The notes under the pieces were generated by a model. That model ran no database searches. It was not told the origin of the DNA and saw only the letters and a list, made by a program, of their open reading frames with translations. Below, piece by piece: positions 8,687 through 16,958 of a DNA stretch of 64,000 nucleotides. Origin of the DNA: Lachnospiraceae bacterium P6B14 (GTDB taxonomy: Bacteria; Bacillota; Clostridia; Lachnospirales; Lachnospiraceae); NCBI GenBank assembly GCA_000687695.1, contig JHWZ01000015.1, positions 1-64,000 on the forward strand, written 5' to 3'. A program made the position numbers and the translations under genes. Within the stretch, counting starts at the first letter, position 1. Each line of letters opens with the position of its first letter.

Positions 8687-9241
8687 TTATGTTTGTTTTT
8701 TCAAAAAAATATGCCGGTTCGACTTATAGTCCTTGATACGCACTATCTCATAGAAATCCTCGTCTATGAAATCCGGCTCCGTGTCAAGCGCCGACTCGAT
8801 GATGATCAGCGTCTCATCCCCAAGCGCCTTTGAATCCATAAGCGCTGTAAGGATCCTCTCCTCAAACCCTTTCCGGTATGGCGGATCCGCAAAAATGATA
8901 TCAAACGGATCGTCTTCCACATATCTCGATATATATGCGATCACGTCAGTCTGAATGACTGATGCCTGCTCTGATAGTCTCGTCTTTTCGAGATTCTGTC
9001 TTATACACTTTAACGCGTGTTTCTCTCTCTCAATGAATACTGCGCTCTTCGCGCCGCGGCTCAAAGCCTCTATTCCTATCCCGCCGGAGCCAGCGAACAA
9101 ATCGAGAAATCTGCAATCATACAGCTCGTCCTGCAGGATATTAAACAAGGTTTCCTTTATACGATCCGTCGTCGGTCTGGTATCCTGACCCGGCGGCGTG
9201 ACGAGTGGAATCCTCTTCGCCTTTCCTGCAATAACCCGCAT
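8687..9241 (-). CDS. rsmD: 16S rRNA (guanine966-N2)-methyltransferase
   Basis: RsmD methylates G966 of 16S rRNA in the 30S head. The 184-residue protein starts MRVIAGKAKRIPL and has the SAM-binding loop FLDLFAGSGGIGIEALSRGA and the N6/N2-methyltransferase motif IFADPPY, both diagnostic. ATG at 9241 follows GGAGGATAAC. In Firmicutes coaD usually follows; here a coiled-coil gene follows at 24 bp. recG lies upstream with a 121 bp gap that shows no gene. Confidence 0.95.
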   Translation of the reverse strand: MRVIAGKAKRIPLVTPPGQDTRPTTDRIKETLFNILQDELYDCRFLDLFAGSGGIGIEALSRGAKSAVFIEREKHALKCIRQNLEKTRLSEQASVIQTDVIAYISRYVEDDPFDIIFADPPYRKGFEERILTALMDSKALGDETLIIIESALDTEPDFIDEDFYEIVRIKDYKSNRHIFLKKQT

Positions 9242-9362
9242 GTTATCCTCCAGCTGAGGGCTCGTGAAACGCCCCGTGAAACACTACTTTAATAGTTTAC
9301 AATATTTCCGTGATTTTTTCAAGCAAAACTCTAGAAAAAATGGCAAATTCTACTCTTGTAGA

Positions 9363-11444
9363 TCACAGAGTAACATCCCCCATATATTGAGAAATCTTTT
9401 TCATCAATCGAATATTTTGATTTTCAACTCCCTGGAACGACCTTTTTACGTTTGTCAAGTCTTTTTGTTCAGAAAAAAGTTTTTCAAGAGAATATTTTTT
9501 TGCTTCCTCTGCCGCAGCTTCGAGTATAGACGCATCCTCGTAGATATCAGCGAGTGTAAACACCTTCTCTCCACTCTGCAGGGTTCCAAACAGATCTCCC
9601 TGCCCTCTGTTCTTGAGATCCTCACTTGCCACATAAAACCCATCGTTCGATCTCTCGAGCACCTGAAGTCTCTCTTTTGACTCCTGAGTAGTCACTCCCA
9701 TCATAAATATACAATACGACTGAGCCGAGCCACGTCCTATGCGTCCTCTCAGCTGATGGAGAGTCGCGAGTCCGAATCGCTCAGCGTTTTCTATGAGCAT
9801 CGTGGTCGCATTCGGAACATCGATACCAACCTCTATCACGGTTGTGGATACAAGTATGTCGATCTCATGGGCGGCAAACTTCTCCATGATCTCATCCTTC
9901 TGCTTTGGTTTCATCCTGCCGTGTAACGCCTCGATCCTGATCGCAGGTGGCATGATCGTCCTAAGCTCTTCCGCATAGATAGTGACGTTTTCCAGATCAC
10001 TGTCCTCGCTCTCATCCACCATAGGACAGATCACATAACACTGCTCGCCGTCATTTATCCTCTTTTGCATAAACACATACGCGTTTTCTCTGTAGTTCGT
10101 TCCGACTAAAGCGTTCTTCACCGGAAGCCTGTTTGCCGGCTTCTCATCGATAACAGTCAGATCCATATCTCCGTAAAGAATCAGAGCCAGCGTCCTCGGT
10201 ATCGGTGTCGCGCTCATCGCGAGCACATGCGGCTCCTCTCCCTTTTTGAAAAAAGTCTCCCTCTGACGTACACCGAATCGGTGCTGCTCATCGGTCACGA
10301 CCATGCCGAGATCGGAGAACTCCACATCCTCCTGTAACAGCGCATGCGTACCGATGATTATATCTATCTCACCTGCTTTAAGGCGCTCCTTTACAGTCTT
10401 TTTCTCTTTCGCTGTCATGGCCCCCGTAAGCTGATCGACTACCAGACGATCGCCGAGCATGCCCTGAAATGTCTTTACATGCTGGCTTGCGAGCACCTCT
10501 GTCGGCACCATAAGAGCACCCTGGTATCCGTTTTTTACAACTTCATACAGGCATAACAGAGCTACTATCGTCTTTCCTGATCCGACATCACCTTGGACAA
10601 GTCTGCTCATCACGTTACCGGAGGCCATATCCTTCATGATCTCGTCATATGCTTTATCCTGCGCGTTCGTAAGATCGAACGGCAGGGCATTTTTAAACTC
10701 CTCAACCTCAGGGTCCCGCTTTATCAGGTGCGTGCTCTTTTTCTGTATCGCGCTCTGCTTTATGTGCTTTAGCGCGAGTATATACAAGAAAAGCTCATCA
10801 AATACAAGGCGCCTTCTCGCTTCTCTGAGATCCTCCTTCTGTTTCGGAAAGTGGATGTCCTTCACCGCCTTTTTGTATCCGATGAGATTATTTCTGGTTC
10901 TGATGTCCTTTGGAAGATATTCCAAGATATCCTCGGACTCCTTAAGCGCGATCTCCATGGATTTGATTATCGCGTTGTTTGTGAGACCCTTTGTGAGCGG
11001 ATAGATCGGACGGAGTTTGCCCACGATGTTATAAAACTCCTGCTTTGTATATATCTTCGGCTGCTCCATCACAAGACGGTCGCGCTTTTTCGCAACACGA
11101 CCACGAAGTATGTACACCGTCCCCATGTGCAGCTGATTTTTCAAAAATGGCATGTTGAACCATGTCACATCGAGCATCTTGCCACTGTGATCTGTCATGA
11201 CTGTGGTGAGGATCTTTAAGCTGCCCTTCAGCTTCATCTGCGGACGGGAAACCATGTTCGCTTCAATCGCGACGAGCTCACCCTCCTTTATTGTTCTGAT
11301 CTCTCGTATAGGGCGCACTTCATCATAATCGCGCGGGTAGTGCTCCAATAGGTCACCAACCGTTTCGATATCGATCTTTTGGTATTTTTCAACAGCCTTT
11401 TCGCCGACGCCCTTTACGGACATGATACCATCTTCCTGAAGCAT
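9363..11444 (-). CDS. recG: ATP-dependent DNA helicase RecG
   Basis: RecG remodels stalled forks and branched DNA. The 693-residue product has the N-terminal wedge/OB domain (to about 200), then a superfamily 2 helicase core: Walker A GDVGSGKT around residue 290, DEQHRFGVRQR (motif II), SATPIPRTLAL (motif III) and the C-terminal helicase lobe with QLRGRIGRG. The ATG at 11444 is preceded by GGGAGGATTTTTT. That ribosome binding site lies in the proximal arm of a hairpin, and the promoter overlaps the distal arm (see finding). Confidence 0.97.
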   Translation of the reverse strand: MLQEDGIMSVKGVGEKAVEKYQKIDIETVGDLLEHYPRDYDEVRPIREIRTIKEGELVAIEANMVSRPQMKLKGSLKILTTVMTDHSGKMLDVTWFNMPFLKNQLHMGTVYILRGRVAKKRDRLVMEQPKIYTKQEFYNIVGKLRPIYPLTKGLTNNAIIKSMEIALKESEDILEYLPKDIRTRNNLIGYKKAVKDIHFPKQKEDLREARRRLVFDELFLYILALKHIKQSAIQKKSTHLIKRDPEVEEFKNALPFDLTNAQDKAYDEIMKDMASGNVMSRLVQGDVGSGKTIVALLCLYEVVKNGYQGALMVPTEVLASQHVKTFQGMLGDRLVVDQLTGAMTAKEKKTVKERLKAGEIDIIIGTHALLQEDVEFSDLGMVVTDEQHRFGVRQRETFFKKGEEPHVLAMSATPIPRTLALILYGDMDLTVIDEKPANRLPVKNALVGTNYRENAYVFMQKRINDGEQCYVICPMVDESEDSDLENVTIYAEELRTIMPPAIRIEALHGRMKPKQKDEIMEKFAAHEIDILVSTTVIEVGIDVPNATTMLIENAERFGLATLHQLRGRIGRGSAQSYCIFMMGVTTQESKERLQVLERSNDGFYVASEDLKNRGQGDLFGTLQSGEKVFTLADIYEDASILEAAAEEAKKYSLEKLFSEQKDLTNVKRSFQGVENQNIRLMKKISQYMGDVTL

Positions 11445-11448
11445 AAAA

Positions 11449-11507
11449 AATCCTCCCTGTGCTTATCACACAAGGAGGATTATAACACATATTTCGCATT
11501 TACGCAA
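11449..11507 (-). promoter_or_regulatory. recG promoter and leader hairpin
   Basis: TTGCGT (11507-11502), a 17 bp spacer and TATAAT (11484-11479) form a promoter. AATCCTCC (11481-11474) is the exact complement of GGAGGATT (11456-11449), the recG ribosome binding site, with a further 4 bp inner stem (GTGTG/CACA region). The distal arm overlaps the -10 box, so a transcript started here lacks most of it, whereas a read-through transcript contains both arms. Confidence 0.6.
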
Positions 11508-11566
11508 ATCGGCACATGATTTTGGCGGGATGTCGAAAGTCCGGACTCACTTCGTTCGTCCGCACG

Positions 11567-11586
11567 AAAAAACGCTTCGCGTTTTT
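11567..11586 (-). terminator. ssrA: Terminator downstream of tmRNA
   Basis: On the minus strand AAAAACGC, a GAA loop and GCGTTTTTT form an 8 bp stem ending in a T run. It is symmetrical and could work in both directions. It lies about 70 bp past the tmRNA 3' end. Confidence 0.55.
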
Positions 11587-11610
11587 ACCCCGGGGTGGTT
11601 CTTCCTTACG

Positions 11611-11667
11611 ACCCCCGGGTCCACCTATACATGTAGCATGGCTACATGTATAGGTGGACCTGGGGGG
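11611..11667. repeat. Inverted duplication of the tmRNA 3' end
   Basis: Two 27-base arms (11611-11637 and 11641-11667) separated by three bases match in 25 positions, 20 of them consecutive. One arm contains the 3' T-stem and acceptor strands of tmRNA and its first trailer bases; the other is an inverted copy just downstream. The trailer can therefore pair with the mature 3' end. Confidence 0.8.
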
Positions 11668-12014
11668 AGTTGAACCCCCGTCCAAACCAGAGTCCCACGT
11701 ACTTCTACTATCATAGTCGGTCGTTATGGCATAAGCCATATTCCCTTACCCGTTGGAGATCGACATCCTCAGGGGTCGGTAGTGCGTAGGATCTTTGATA
11801 CCGCCACGCACGGGACGATACCAGGGAGCCTGCTAAGGATGATACCGAAGTGTGGTCGCAGGAAGCCTCACAACGGCATCAGGTGCGATTAGGCAGCCTG
11901 AGCTACTACTTTATTAGTATTAGCGTTTAATTTTAAAGTCTGCGTTTTAACGTGGTCACAGTCCACGGATAGCTTCTCCGTCTTCCGCCGGCCTGTCGAA
12001 ACCGGTACAAGCCC
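11653..12014 (-). ncRNA. ssrA: Transfer-messenger RNA (tmRNA)
   Basis: tmRNA rescues stalled ribosomes together with SmpB. The 5' end GGGCTTG pairs with CAGGTCC at the 3' end (two G-U pairs), followed at the 5' side by the conserved CGGTTTCGACAGG and at the 3' side preceded by the TTCAACT T-loop with a GGGGG/CCCCC stem. The single open tag frame at about 11893-11928 reads ANTNKVVAQAA and ends in TAA. The acceptor is followed by ACCT, so a full CCA is not encoded. smpB, rnr and secG lie upstream with an ABC/DUF4097 block in between. A promoter is at 12075-12102. Overall about 362 nt, normal for one-piece tmRNA. Confidence 0.93.
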
Positions 12015-12074
12015 TCGGTTGATCTCCGCGCATCCTAAACGCGGAATAAAAACTCAACGCCTTCCACAGCGTTT

Positions 12075-12102
12075 TGTATATTGTAATAAAAACTCTTGTC
12101 AA
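12075..12102 (-). promoter_or_regulatory. Promoter of tmRNA
   Basis: TTGACA (12102-12097), a 16 bp spacer and TATACA (12080-12075) read leftward, about 60 bp before the mature tmRNA 5' end. The -35 box begins inside the T run of the preceding gene's terminator. Confidence 0.65.
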
Positions 12103-12111
12103 AAAATAGAC

Positions 12112-12138
12112 GGGTCACGGAATATATTTCCGTGACCC
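12112..12138 (-). terminator. Terminator of the ABC permease gene
   Basis: A perfect 11 bp stem GGGTCACGGAA/TTCCGTGACCC with a 5-base loop, followed on the minus strand by a short spacer and TTTTTT. It starts 29 bp after the permease stop codon and runs straight into the tmRNA promoter. Confidence 0.85.
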
Positions 12139-12166
12139 TCATATGATTAGGAGTAGATCGTAACAG

Positions 12167-14215
12167 CTAGTTTATTGCACCCGCATCCTGAAGCACCTTG
12201 ATGGTATTCATACTTTCAGGTGTCAGGCAGACGCTGACATGCATCTCATCAGACCTTCGTATATAGTCCGGATCCTCTTCACGTGTCGGATCGGATATGT
12301 ATAACTTCATGTTTATCTGGCAGATAGTATCGTTTGCTTTCTGATCTCCTACAAAATCAGCAGTCTTTTTGGTATAAGGAAGTACTGTTCCCTCCGCCAT
12401 GTCAGCAAGGACAGCATAATATAGATCCGTATTGTTTACATGACTCAGTCTTACTATCTCATTTTCTGCGCCATCATCATTCGGAAGCGTTGCCGGATCC
12501 TTGAAAACCTGAGTCTCATGCTTCACAACGGTACCATCCGCATAATCATAAATGAAATCACCGTTTGTGTTATAATCTTCAATAGTTGGATCAACCTCGG
12601 TAACGAACGCATCTGCATCCCATTTTATGCTATTTTCGTCTGAAAAATTAGAGAAGTTGATCTCAGCCGTATTCAGCTTTTTCGGATTACTTCCGAGCAT
12701 GCTGTACGCCATATGAGCTCCGTCCTTTACAAATGGAAGGAACGAATCCAGCACCTGATTGATGGTCTCTTTGTTCAATGAAAACTCAGTAATATATGCC
12801 TGGTCGTCAGCTCCAAACCGGAACAACACCCCATAATTCATCTGACCGGACTCATCTATACCAAACCCGTTTCTTGAATCATTTTTGAGTCTGGTATCGT
12901 TAATCAGTTCGTTCTGCTTTTCCAGGATACTTTTTACTATCTCAGGATCCTTGTCTTTGTAAAAGACGATCTCATCAAGATCACCTGCGTTTGTTCCCTC
13001 CAGGCTGATCCATACATCATCTACTTCATCAAAGGACGGCAGAAGCTTCGGTCCGATAACACCGGTAACCAAAAGCACAAGATAAAGCGCCATAGCTCCG
13101 ATAGTTATACCACCCTGCAGGAAGTTCGTCTTTTTATTCTTAAAAATGTGAATCGTCTTCTGCAGAAGCATCTCACTTACGAAAAATCCAATGATTCCAC
13201 CGATCAAAAGAGCCACTACAGTCATCGTAACAAGCATAGGTCTGTTTCTGTCGACAACAATAAATCCTGAACAAAGATATATCACGCCTCCAAACACAAG
13301 GCCTGCCATACAGACCATGAAGAGGACACGAAATACGATCTTGCACCAGTCAAATGCGACCATCTCGCCTGTCTTCTCAAGCTTTTTACGGTTGTATAGG
13401 ATCGCTGATAATACAAACAGTACTGCTGCCGGGATAAGCATCCAAAGACAGCCGAGATACCCTCCCACGCCGCTTACTTCTTTCGCGACTTCATCAATTC
13501 CAAGTGAACTTGAAGTCTTTACGAAAAAGCCAACAGGGAATAAGATTTCATAACCGCCGTAGAACGCCTCTGAAATCCCTCCGTTTCCATAGCTTTTTAC
13601 GATCGGATGATACAAAATCAGACTGTTGATAAACGAAATAATAATCCTTGCAAATATCCAAAGTGCATTGAGCACACCGTATGTAGCAAAAGTAAGAATT
13701 GCATTTCCGCATACAACTACCGCAAACAATGCGAGCGAGAAGAAAAACAATATCTCAACCAATGATTCCACTAAACCAAGCAGGATGATGGGATACATCC
13801 ATCCGTATCCTCCCACAAGCGGGATGACAGACAGATAGCAAACAAGTACAGTTCCAATCATCGTGATAAGACAAGATATGGAAAATGTCCCAAAGTACTC
13901 GAGTCGTGAAACCGGGAAAGAATGAAGCATATATGATGCTCTCTTTTTGTATCCGTAGTTGAATGTAATAACTGCAAGACAAATGCATATCGCCCCGATC
14001 AGAACAGGATTTGTAAGCAGCTCAACTATATCACGAACAGCATATAATGTCGAAGCCTGAGCCTCTATGGCATCATCATTTACAAGTCTCATCACTTCAG
14101 GAATAAACCCGAAGCCAAAAAACACGATAAGCATGGTGATAATGGTGGTAAGATGACCCTTCAGCTCGATGGCCAACAGCTTTTTATTACAAAAGGATGT
14201 CTTTGATCGCATCAT
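12167..14215 (-). CDS. ABC transporter permease with large extracytoplasmic domain
   Basis: A 682-residue membrane protein. The first about 400 residues contain roughly ten hydrophobic segments (e.g. TTIITMLIVFFGFGFIPEV, LIGAICICLAVITFNYGY, VALLIGGIIGFFVSEMLL) and the last about 280 form a hydrophilic domain presumably outside the membrane. It is the permease partner of the adjacent ATPase, as in GntR/YtrA-linked ABC-2 exporters of Firmicutes. The ATG at 14215 (or the next codon, 14212) follows GGGAGGTGAGA; the frame overlaps the ATPase end by about 29 bp, so the two are coupled. Substrate unknown; such systems usually respond to envelope stress or antimicrobial compounds. Confidence 0.8.
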   Translation of the reverse strand: MMRSKTSFCNKKLLAIELKGHLTTIITMLIVFFGFGFIPEVMRLVNDDAIEAQASTLYAVRDIVELLTNPVLIGAICICLAVITFNYGYKKRASYMLHSFPVSRLEYFGTFSISCLITMIGTVLVCYLSVIPLVGGYGWMYPIILLGLVESLVEILFFFSLALFAVVVCGNAILTFATYGVLNALWIFARIIISFINSLILYHPIVKSYGNGGISEAFYGGYEILFPVGFFVKTSSSLGIDEVAKEVSGVGGYLGCLWMLIPAAVLFVLSAILYNRKKLEKTGEMVAFDWCKIVFRVLFMVCMAGLVFGGVIYLCSGFIVVDRNRPMLVTMTVVALLIGGIIGFFVSEMLLQKTIHIFKNKKTNFLQGGITIGAMALYLVLLVTGVIGPKLLPSFDEVDDVWISLEGTNAGDLDEIVFYKDKDPEIVKSILEKQNELINDTRLKNDSRNGFGIDESGQMNYGVLFRFGADDQAYITEFSLNKETINQVLDSFLPFVKDGAHMAYSMLGSNPKKLNTAEINFSNFSDENSIKWDADAFVTEVDPTIEDYNTNGDFIYDYADGTVVKHETQVFKDPATLPNDDGAENEIVRLSHVNNTDLYYAVLADMAEGTVLPYTKKTADFVGDQKANDTICQINMKLYISDPTREEDPDYIRRSDEMHVSVCLTPESMNTIKVLQDAGAIN

Positions 14216-15092
14216 TCTCACCTCCCAACTCATTTATGAATATCTCTTCAAGCGACAGCGGCATAAACTCGGTAAATACCGGTGCTGTTTCCCGAATCCT
14301 TGTTTCCAATACTTCGCGCTCTCCCTCCAGGATTAACGTATGCATACGCCCCTGCGAAGTATGACGTAGAACTTTCATTCCCTCTCCGAACTCAGGAAGC
14401 TCGCCTTCTTCCTGATAAGCGATCGTAACCTTGGCAAAGCCCTCCTGCAATTCATCATAGGACTTCTCCATGATTATCTGTCCGTGATTCATGATACCTA
14501 TATGATCACAGACATCCTCCAACTCACGCAGGTTATGCGATGATACAAGCACCGTCGTTCCGTCCGTGGCCACACTTTCCATGATGATCTTCCATACGGT
14601 GTGTCTCGCCATCGGATCAAGTCCGTCCATCGGCTCATCAAGTATAAGAATATCCGGACGCGCGCTGATAGCAAGAAGTACCGAAGCCTGTTTCTGCATA
14701 CCCTTTGACATTTTTCTGAAAAGTGTTTTCTCATCGAGCTTATCAAAAAGCCCTATAAGTCTCTTCAGTCTTTCCTCATCAAACTTCGGATAAACGGCTT
14801 TATATAACCGCGCCATATTTTTTAGTGTAGATCCGCTTGTGTAGTAGATCTCGTCCGGAACATATGCCATCTTCTCCTTGATAGCTTTGTTCTCGTACAC
14901 AGGCTCGTCGTCGATCTTTATCTCACCCGAGTCCGCGTTAAAAATGCCCATGATATGTCTGATCAAAGTGGACTTTCCGCTTCCGTTCGGTCCGACCAGG
15001 CCGTAAACACTGCCGGTCTCGACTGTAAAGTTCACCCCGTCGAGTGCCTTTACGCCGTCAAAGTCCTTTACGATCTCACTTCCAATAATCAT
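14187..15092 (-). CDS. ABC transporter ATP-binding protein
   Basis: The energy-coupling ATPase of the exporter. Motifs: Walker A GPNGSGKST, the signature MSKGMQKQASVLLAI (degenerate LSGGQ), Walker B DILILDEPMDGLD and the H-loop SSHNLREL. 301 residues when started at 15092, the third codon of the frame, which has the better distance to AAGGAGG. The gene overlaps the regulator upstream by about 17 bp and the permease downstream by about 29 bp, so the three form one operon under the promoter at 15551-15579. Confidence 0.92.
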   Translation of the reverse strand: MIIGSEIVKDFDGVKALDGVNFTVETGSVYGLVGPNGSGKSTLIRHIMGIFNADSGEIKIDDEPVYENKAIKEKMAYVPDEIYYTSGSTLKNMARLYKAVYPKFDEERLKRLIGLFDKLDEKTLFRKMSKGMQKQASVLLAISARPDILILDEPMDGLDPMARHTVWKIIMESVATDGTTVLVSSHNLRELEDVCDHIGIMNHGQIIMEKSYDELQEGFAKVTIAYQEEGELPEFGEGMKVLRHTSQGRMHTLILEGEREVLETRIRETAPVFTEFMPLSLEEIFINELGGENDAIKDILL

Positions 15093-15432
15093 CGACATCC
15101 TCCTTTCTTACTCCCAAAAACTTTAACTCTTCAATAGTGTGTCTAAGAGTTTCTTTCAGCTCCTGAATCTTTTTATCATTTTTCTCGGGCACTCCGGCAA
15201 CGAAGCATCCTCGCCCCTGTGCCGTGTAAACATAACCCTCATGCTCGAGCTCTCTGTATGCCTTACTGATCGTGTTAGGATTGATCGTAAGCATCGTAGC
15301 GAGCTCTCTCACCGACGGTAGCTTCTCATCCTTTGCGAGAACCCCACCGATGATCTGCTTCTTGACGCCGTCCATGATCTGCTCATAAATCGGCCTCGCG
15401 TCGCGATAGTTGACCTGTATCAATGGCCTCAC
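15076..15432 (-). CDS. GntR-family regulator, YtrA type
   Basis: A short 118-residue GntR protein: an N-terminal winged helix (PIYEQIMDGVKKQIIGGVLAKDEKLPSVRELATMLTINPNTISKAYRELEHEGY class, shown by LPSVRELA and NPNTISKAYREL) and only a small helical tail, which is the YtrA subfamily form. These proteins typically repress their own ABC operon. A perfect 17-base inverted repeat lies over the -10 box upstream (15517-15563), fitting autorepression. First gene of the three-gene operon with ATPase and permease. Confidence 0.92.
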   Translation of the reverse strand: MRPLIQVNYRDARPIYEQIMDGVKKQIIGGVLAKDEKLPSVRELATMLTINPNTISKAYRELEHEGYVYTAQGRGCFVAGVPEKNDKKIQELKETLRHTIEELKFLGVRKEDVDDYWK

Positions 15433-15516
15433 CTCCTCACTTTCTTTCTCTTTTCTTTATGGATAGTGAAGTTATGGATAGTATGGAAACGCGATGTTTC
15501 CGAGGATAACAAAATA

Positions 15517-15563
15517 GCTGTGTTATAACTGTATTAGTTATCCTAGTACAGTTATAACACAGC
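15517..15563 (-). promoter_or_regulatory. Operator: perfect inverted repeat upstream of GntR gene
   Basis: GCTGTGTTATAACTGTA at 15517-15533 is repeated exactly in inverted orientation at 15547-15563, with 13 bases between. The right arm covers the -10 box at 15551-15556. This is the likely binding site of the YtrA-type regulator. Confidence 0.75.
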
Positions 15564-15579
15564 AAAGAGAGTATGTCAA
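15551..15579 (-). promoter_or_regulatory. Promoter of the GntR/ABC operon
   Basis: TTGACA at 15579-15574, a 17 bp spacer and TATAAC at 15556-15551 read leftward toward the regulator gene. The -10 box lies inside the inverted repeat, so binding there would block RNA polymerase. Confidence 0.75.
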
Positions 15580-15594
15580 GAACTTTTTTTAAAT

Positions 15595-16479
15595 TTATTG
15601 AATACTGATATCGCCTGCGTTTGTAGTGATATTCATGGCGAATGATCCACCTGAGGTTGTATAGTTACTACCCTGCTCCTGTGATTGGACGGTGATCTTT
15701 CCTATGTTTGTCACGAGGTTCATGTTATAATTGGAGATATCTTCTACGCTTCCCTCGATGTGAATGTTTCCTGCGTTTGCACCTGCGTTGATATCACCGT
15801 AACGGCTTGCTCTGACCGTGATATCTCCGGAATCGGTTGAGAGCTCGGACTGGCCCATATCCACGCTCTCCATTGTGATCGAGCCGGCGGCTGATTTGGC
15901 GGCAGTTGCCTGACTGTTTACGTTTGCGACTACGATATCTCCGGCAGAAGTGATCAGATTAGTCACGTAAATGGTTACGTCTCTGATGTGAATGTGAGTT
16001 CCACCACATGTTATCTTTGCAGTTGCAAGCTGAGCATTCTGCGGAACCATGATGTAAAGCTCACTCATGTAATCCTGCATCGGGTTTGTTATACTTCCCT
16101 GCTGGGTTATATTTAAAGTCTTTCCGTTCTGAGTGATGCTTGGCTCAAGCCCCTCGACCGTCTCATAATCAACCTCGTACTTGTCTCCCGGCTTGATGAT
16201 CACGGTCATACTGTCGACATTCACGTCAAGCTCCATAAACTGATCCAAAGGCATCTGCTTCGACACAGGCCTCGATGCGTCATAACCATCCCCGTCTCTC
16301 ATATGGTCAAAATCATTATTATTTGAATAACTAAAAATGTTTCCTGATCCATTTGACCCGGAACCGGCTGACGGCATCAGAATATAGATTATCCCTCCGA
16401 TCATCGCCAGCCCGATAAGAGCCGCAAAGATTATAGCGAGAACCACTCCGACACTGATCTTCTTATTATTCTGTTCCAT
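15595..16479 (-). CDS. Membrane-anchored DUF4097 protein
   Basis: A 294-residue protein with one N-terminal membrane helix (VGVVLAIIFAALIGLAMIGGIIYIL) and an extracytoplasmic region of repeating short beta strands ('SAGDIVVANVNS', 'SAAGSITMESV', 'NAGNIHIEGSV', 'NAGDISIQ'), the parallel beta-helix-like DUF4097 repeat. Function unknown; DUF4097 proteins are often found next to PspC-type and envelope-stress genes. The start follows GGAGGTTTGTT, 13 bp after smpB. The GntR/ABC operon lies downstream with its own promoter just past the stop codon. Confidence 0.8.
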   Translation of the reverse strand: MEQNNKKISVGVVLAIIFAALIGLAMIGGIIYILMPSAGSGSNGSGNIFSYSNNNDFDHMRDGDGYDASRPVSKQMPLDQFMELDVNVDSMTVIIKPGDKYEVDYETVEGLEPSITQNGKTLNITQQGSITNPMQDYMSELYIMVPQNAQLATAKITCGGTHIHIRDVTIYVTNLITSAGDIVVANVNSQATAAKSAAGSITMESVDMGQSELSTDSGDITVRASRYGDINAGANAGNIHIEGSVEDISNYNMNLVTNIGKITVQSQEQGSNYTTSGGSFAMNITTNAGDISIQ

Positions 16480-16492
16480 AACAAACCTCCAA

Positions 16493-16957
16493 CTACAGTT
16501 TTAATTTGAAATCTCTCTCGGCCGAGCGTTTCAGATCCTTTTTCTTTATATCCTCACGCTTGTCATATAGCTTCTTACCTTTCGCAAGCGCTATCTCGAC
16601 CTTTATAAGTGACCCCTTAAAGTAAACCTCCATAGGGATCAGCGTAAAACCCTTCTCCTTTATCTTTCCGATAAGCTTTCTGATCTCACTTTTGTGCATC
16701 AAAAGCTTGCGCGGCCGTAAGGGATCACGATTAAAAATGTTGCCCTTCTCATACGGACTAACATGCATCCCATATAGCATCACTTCGTTATTCTTATCAA
16801 TTCGTACGAATGCCTCATTCAGCGAGCAGTGTCCCATCCTGATGGATTTCACCTCAGTCCCGACCAGCTCGATCCCGCACTCATACGTCTCCTCGATGAA
16901 ATAATCGTGCCGCGCTTTTTTATTATTAGCTATTAGTTTTTTTGATGTCGCTCCCAT
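16493..16957 (-). CDS. smpB: SsrA-binding protein SmpB
   Basis: SmpB binds tmRNA and delivers it to stalled ribosomes. The 154-residue protein has the family hallmarks: [32 protein letters not shown] at the N-terminus (key part RHDYFIE and GTEVKS), [15 protein letters not shown] near the C-terminus, and a basic tail. Its ribosome binding site GGAGGAA lies in the last codons of rnr and its ATG follows the rnr stop by 1 base, so translation is coupled. tmRNA is 4.5 kb downstream rather than adjacent. Confidence 0.97.
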   Translation of the reverse strand: MGATSKKLIANNKKARHDYFIEETYECGIELVGTEVKSIRMGHCSLNEAFVRIDKNNEVMLYGMHVSPYEKGNIFNRDPLRPRKLLMHKSEIRKLIGKIKEKGFTLIPMEVYFKGSLIKVEIALAKGKKLYDKREDIKKKDLKRSAERDFKLKL

Positions 16958-16958
16958 A

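Noticed and set aside
11500-11739. 79-residue minus-strand reading frame
   Set aside because: It covers the tmRNA 3' end, the palindrome and terminator hairpin; no ribosome binding site and no protein features.
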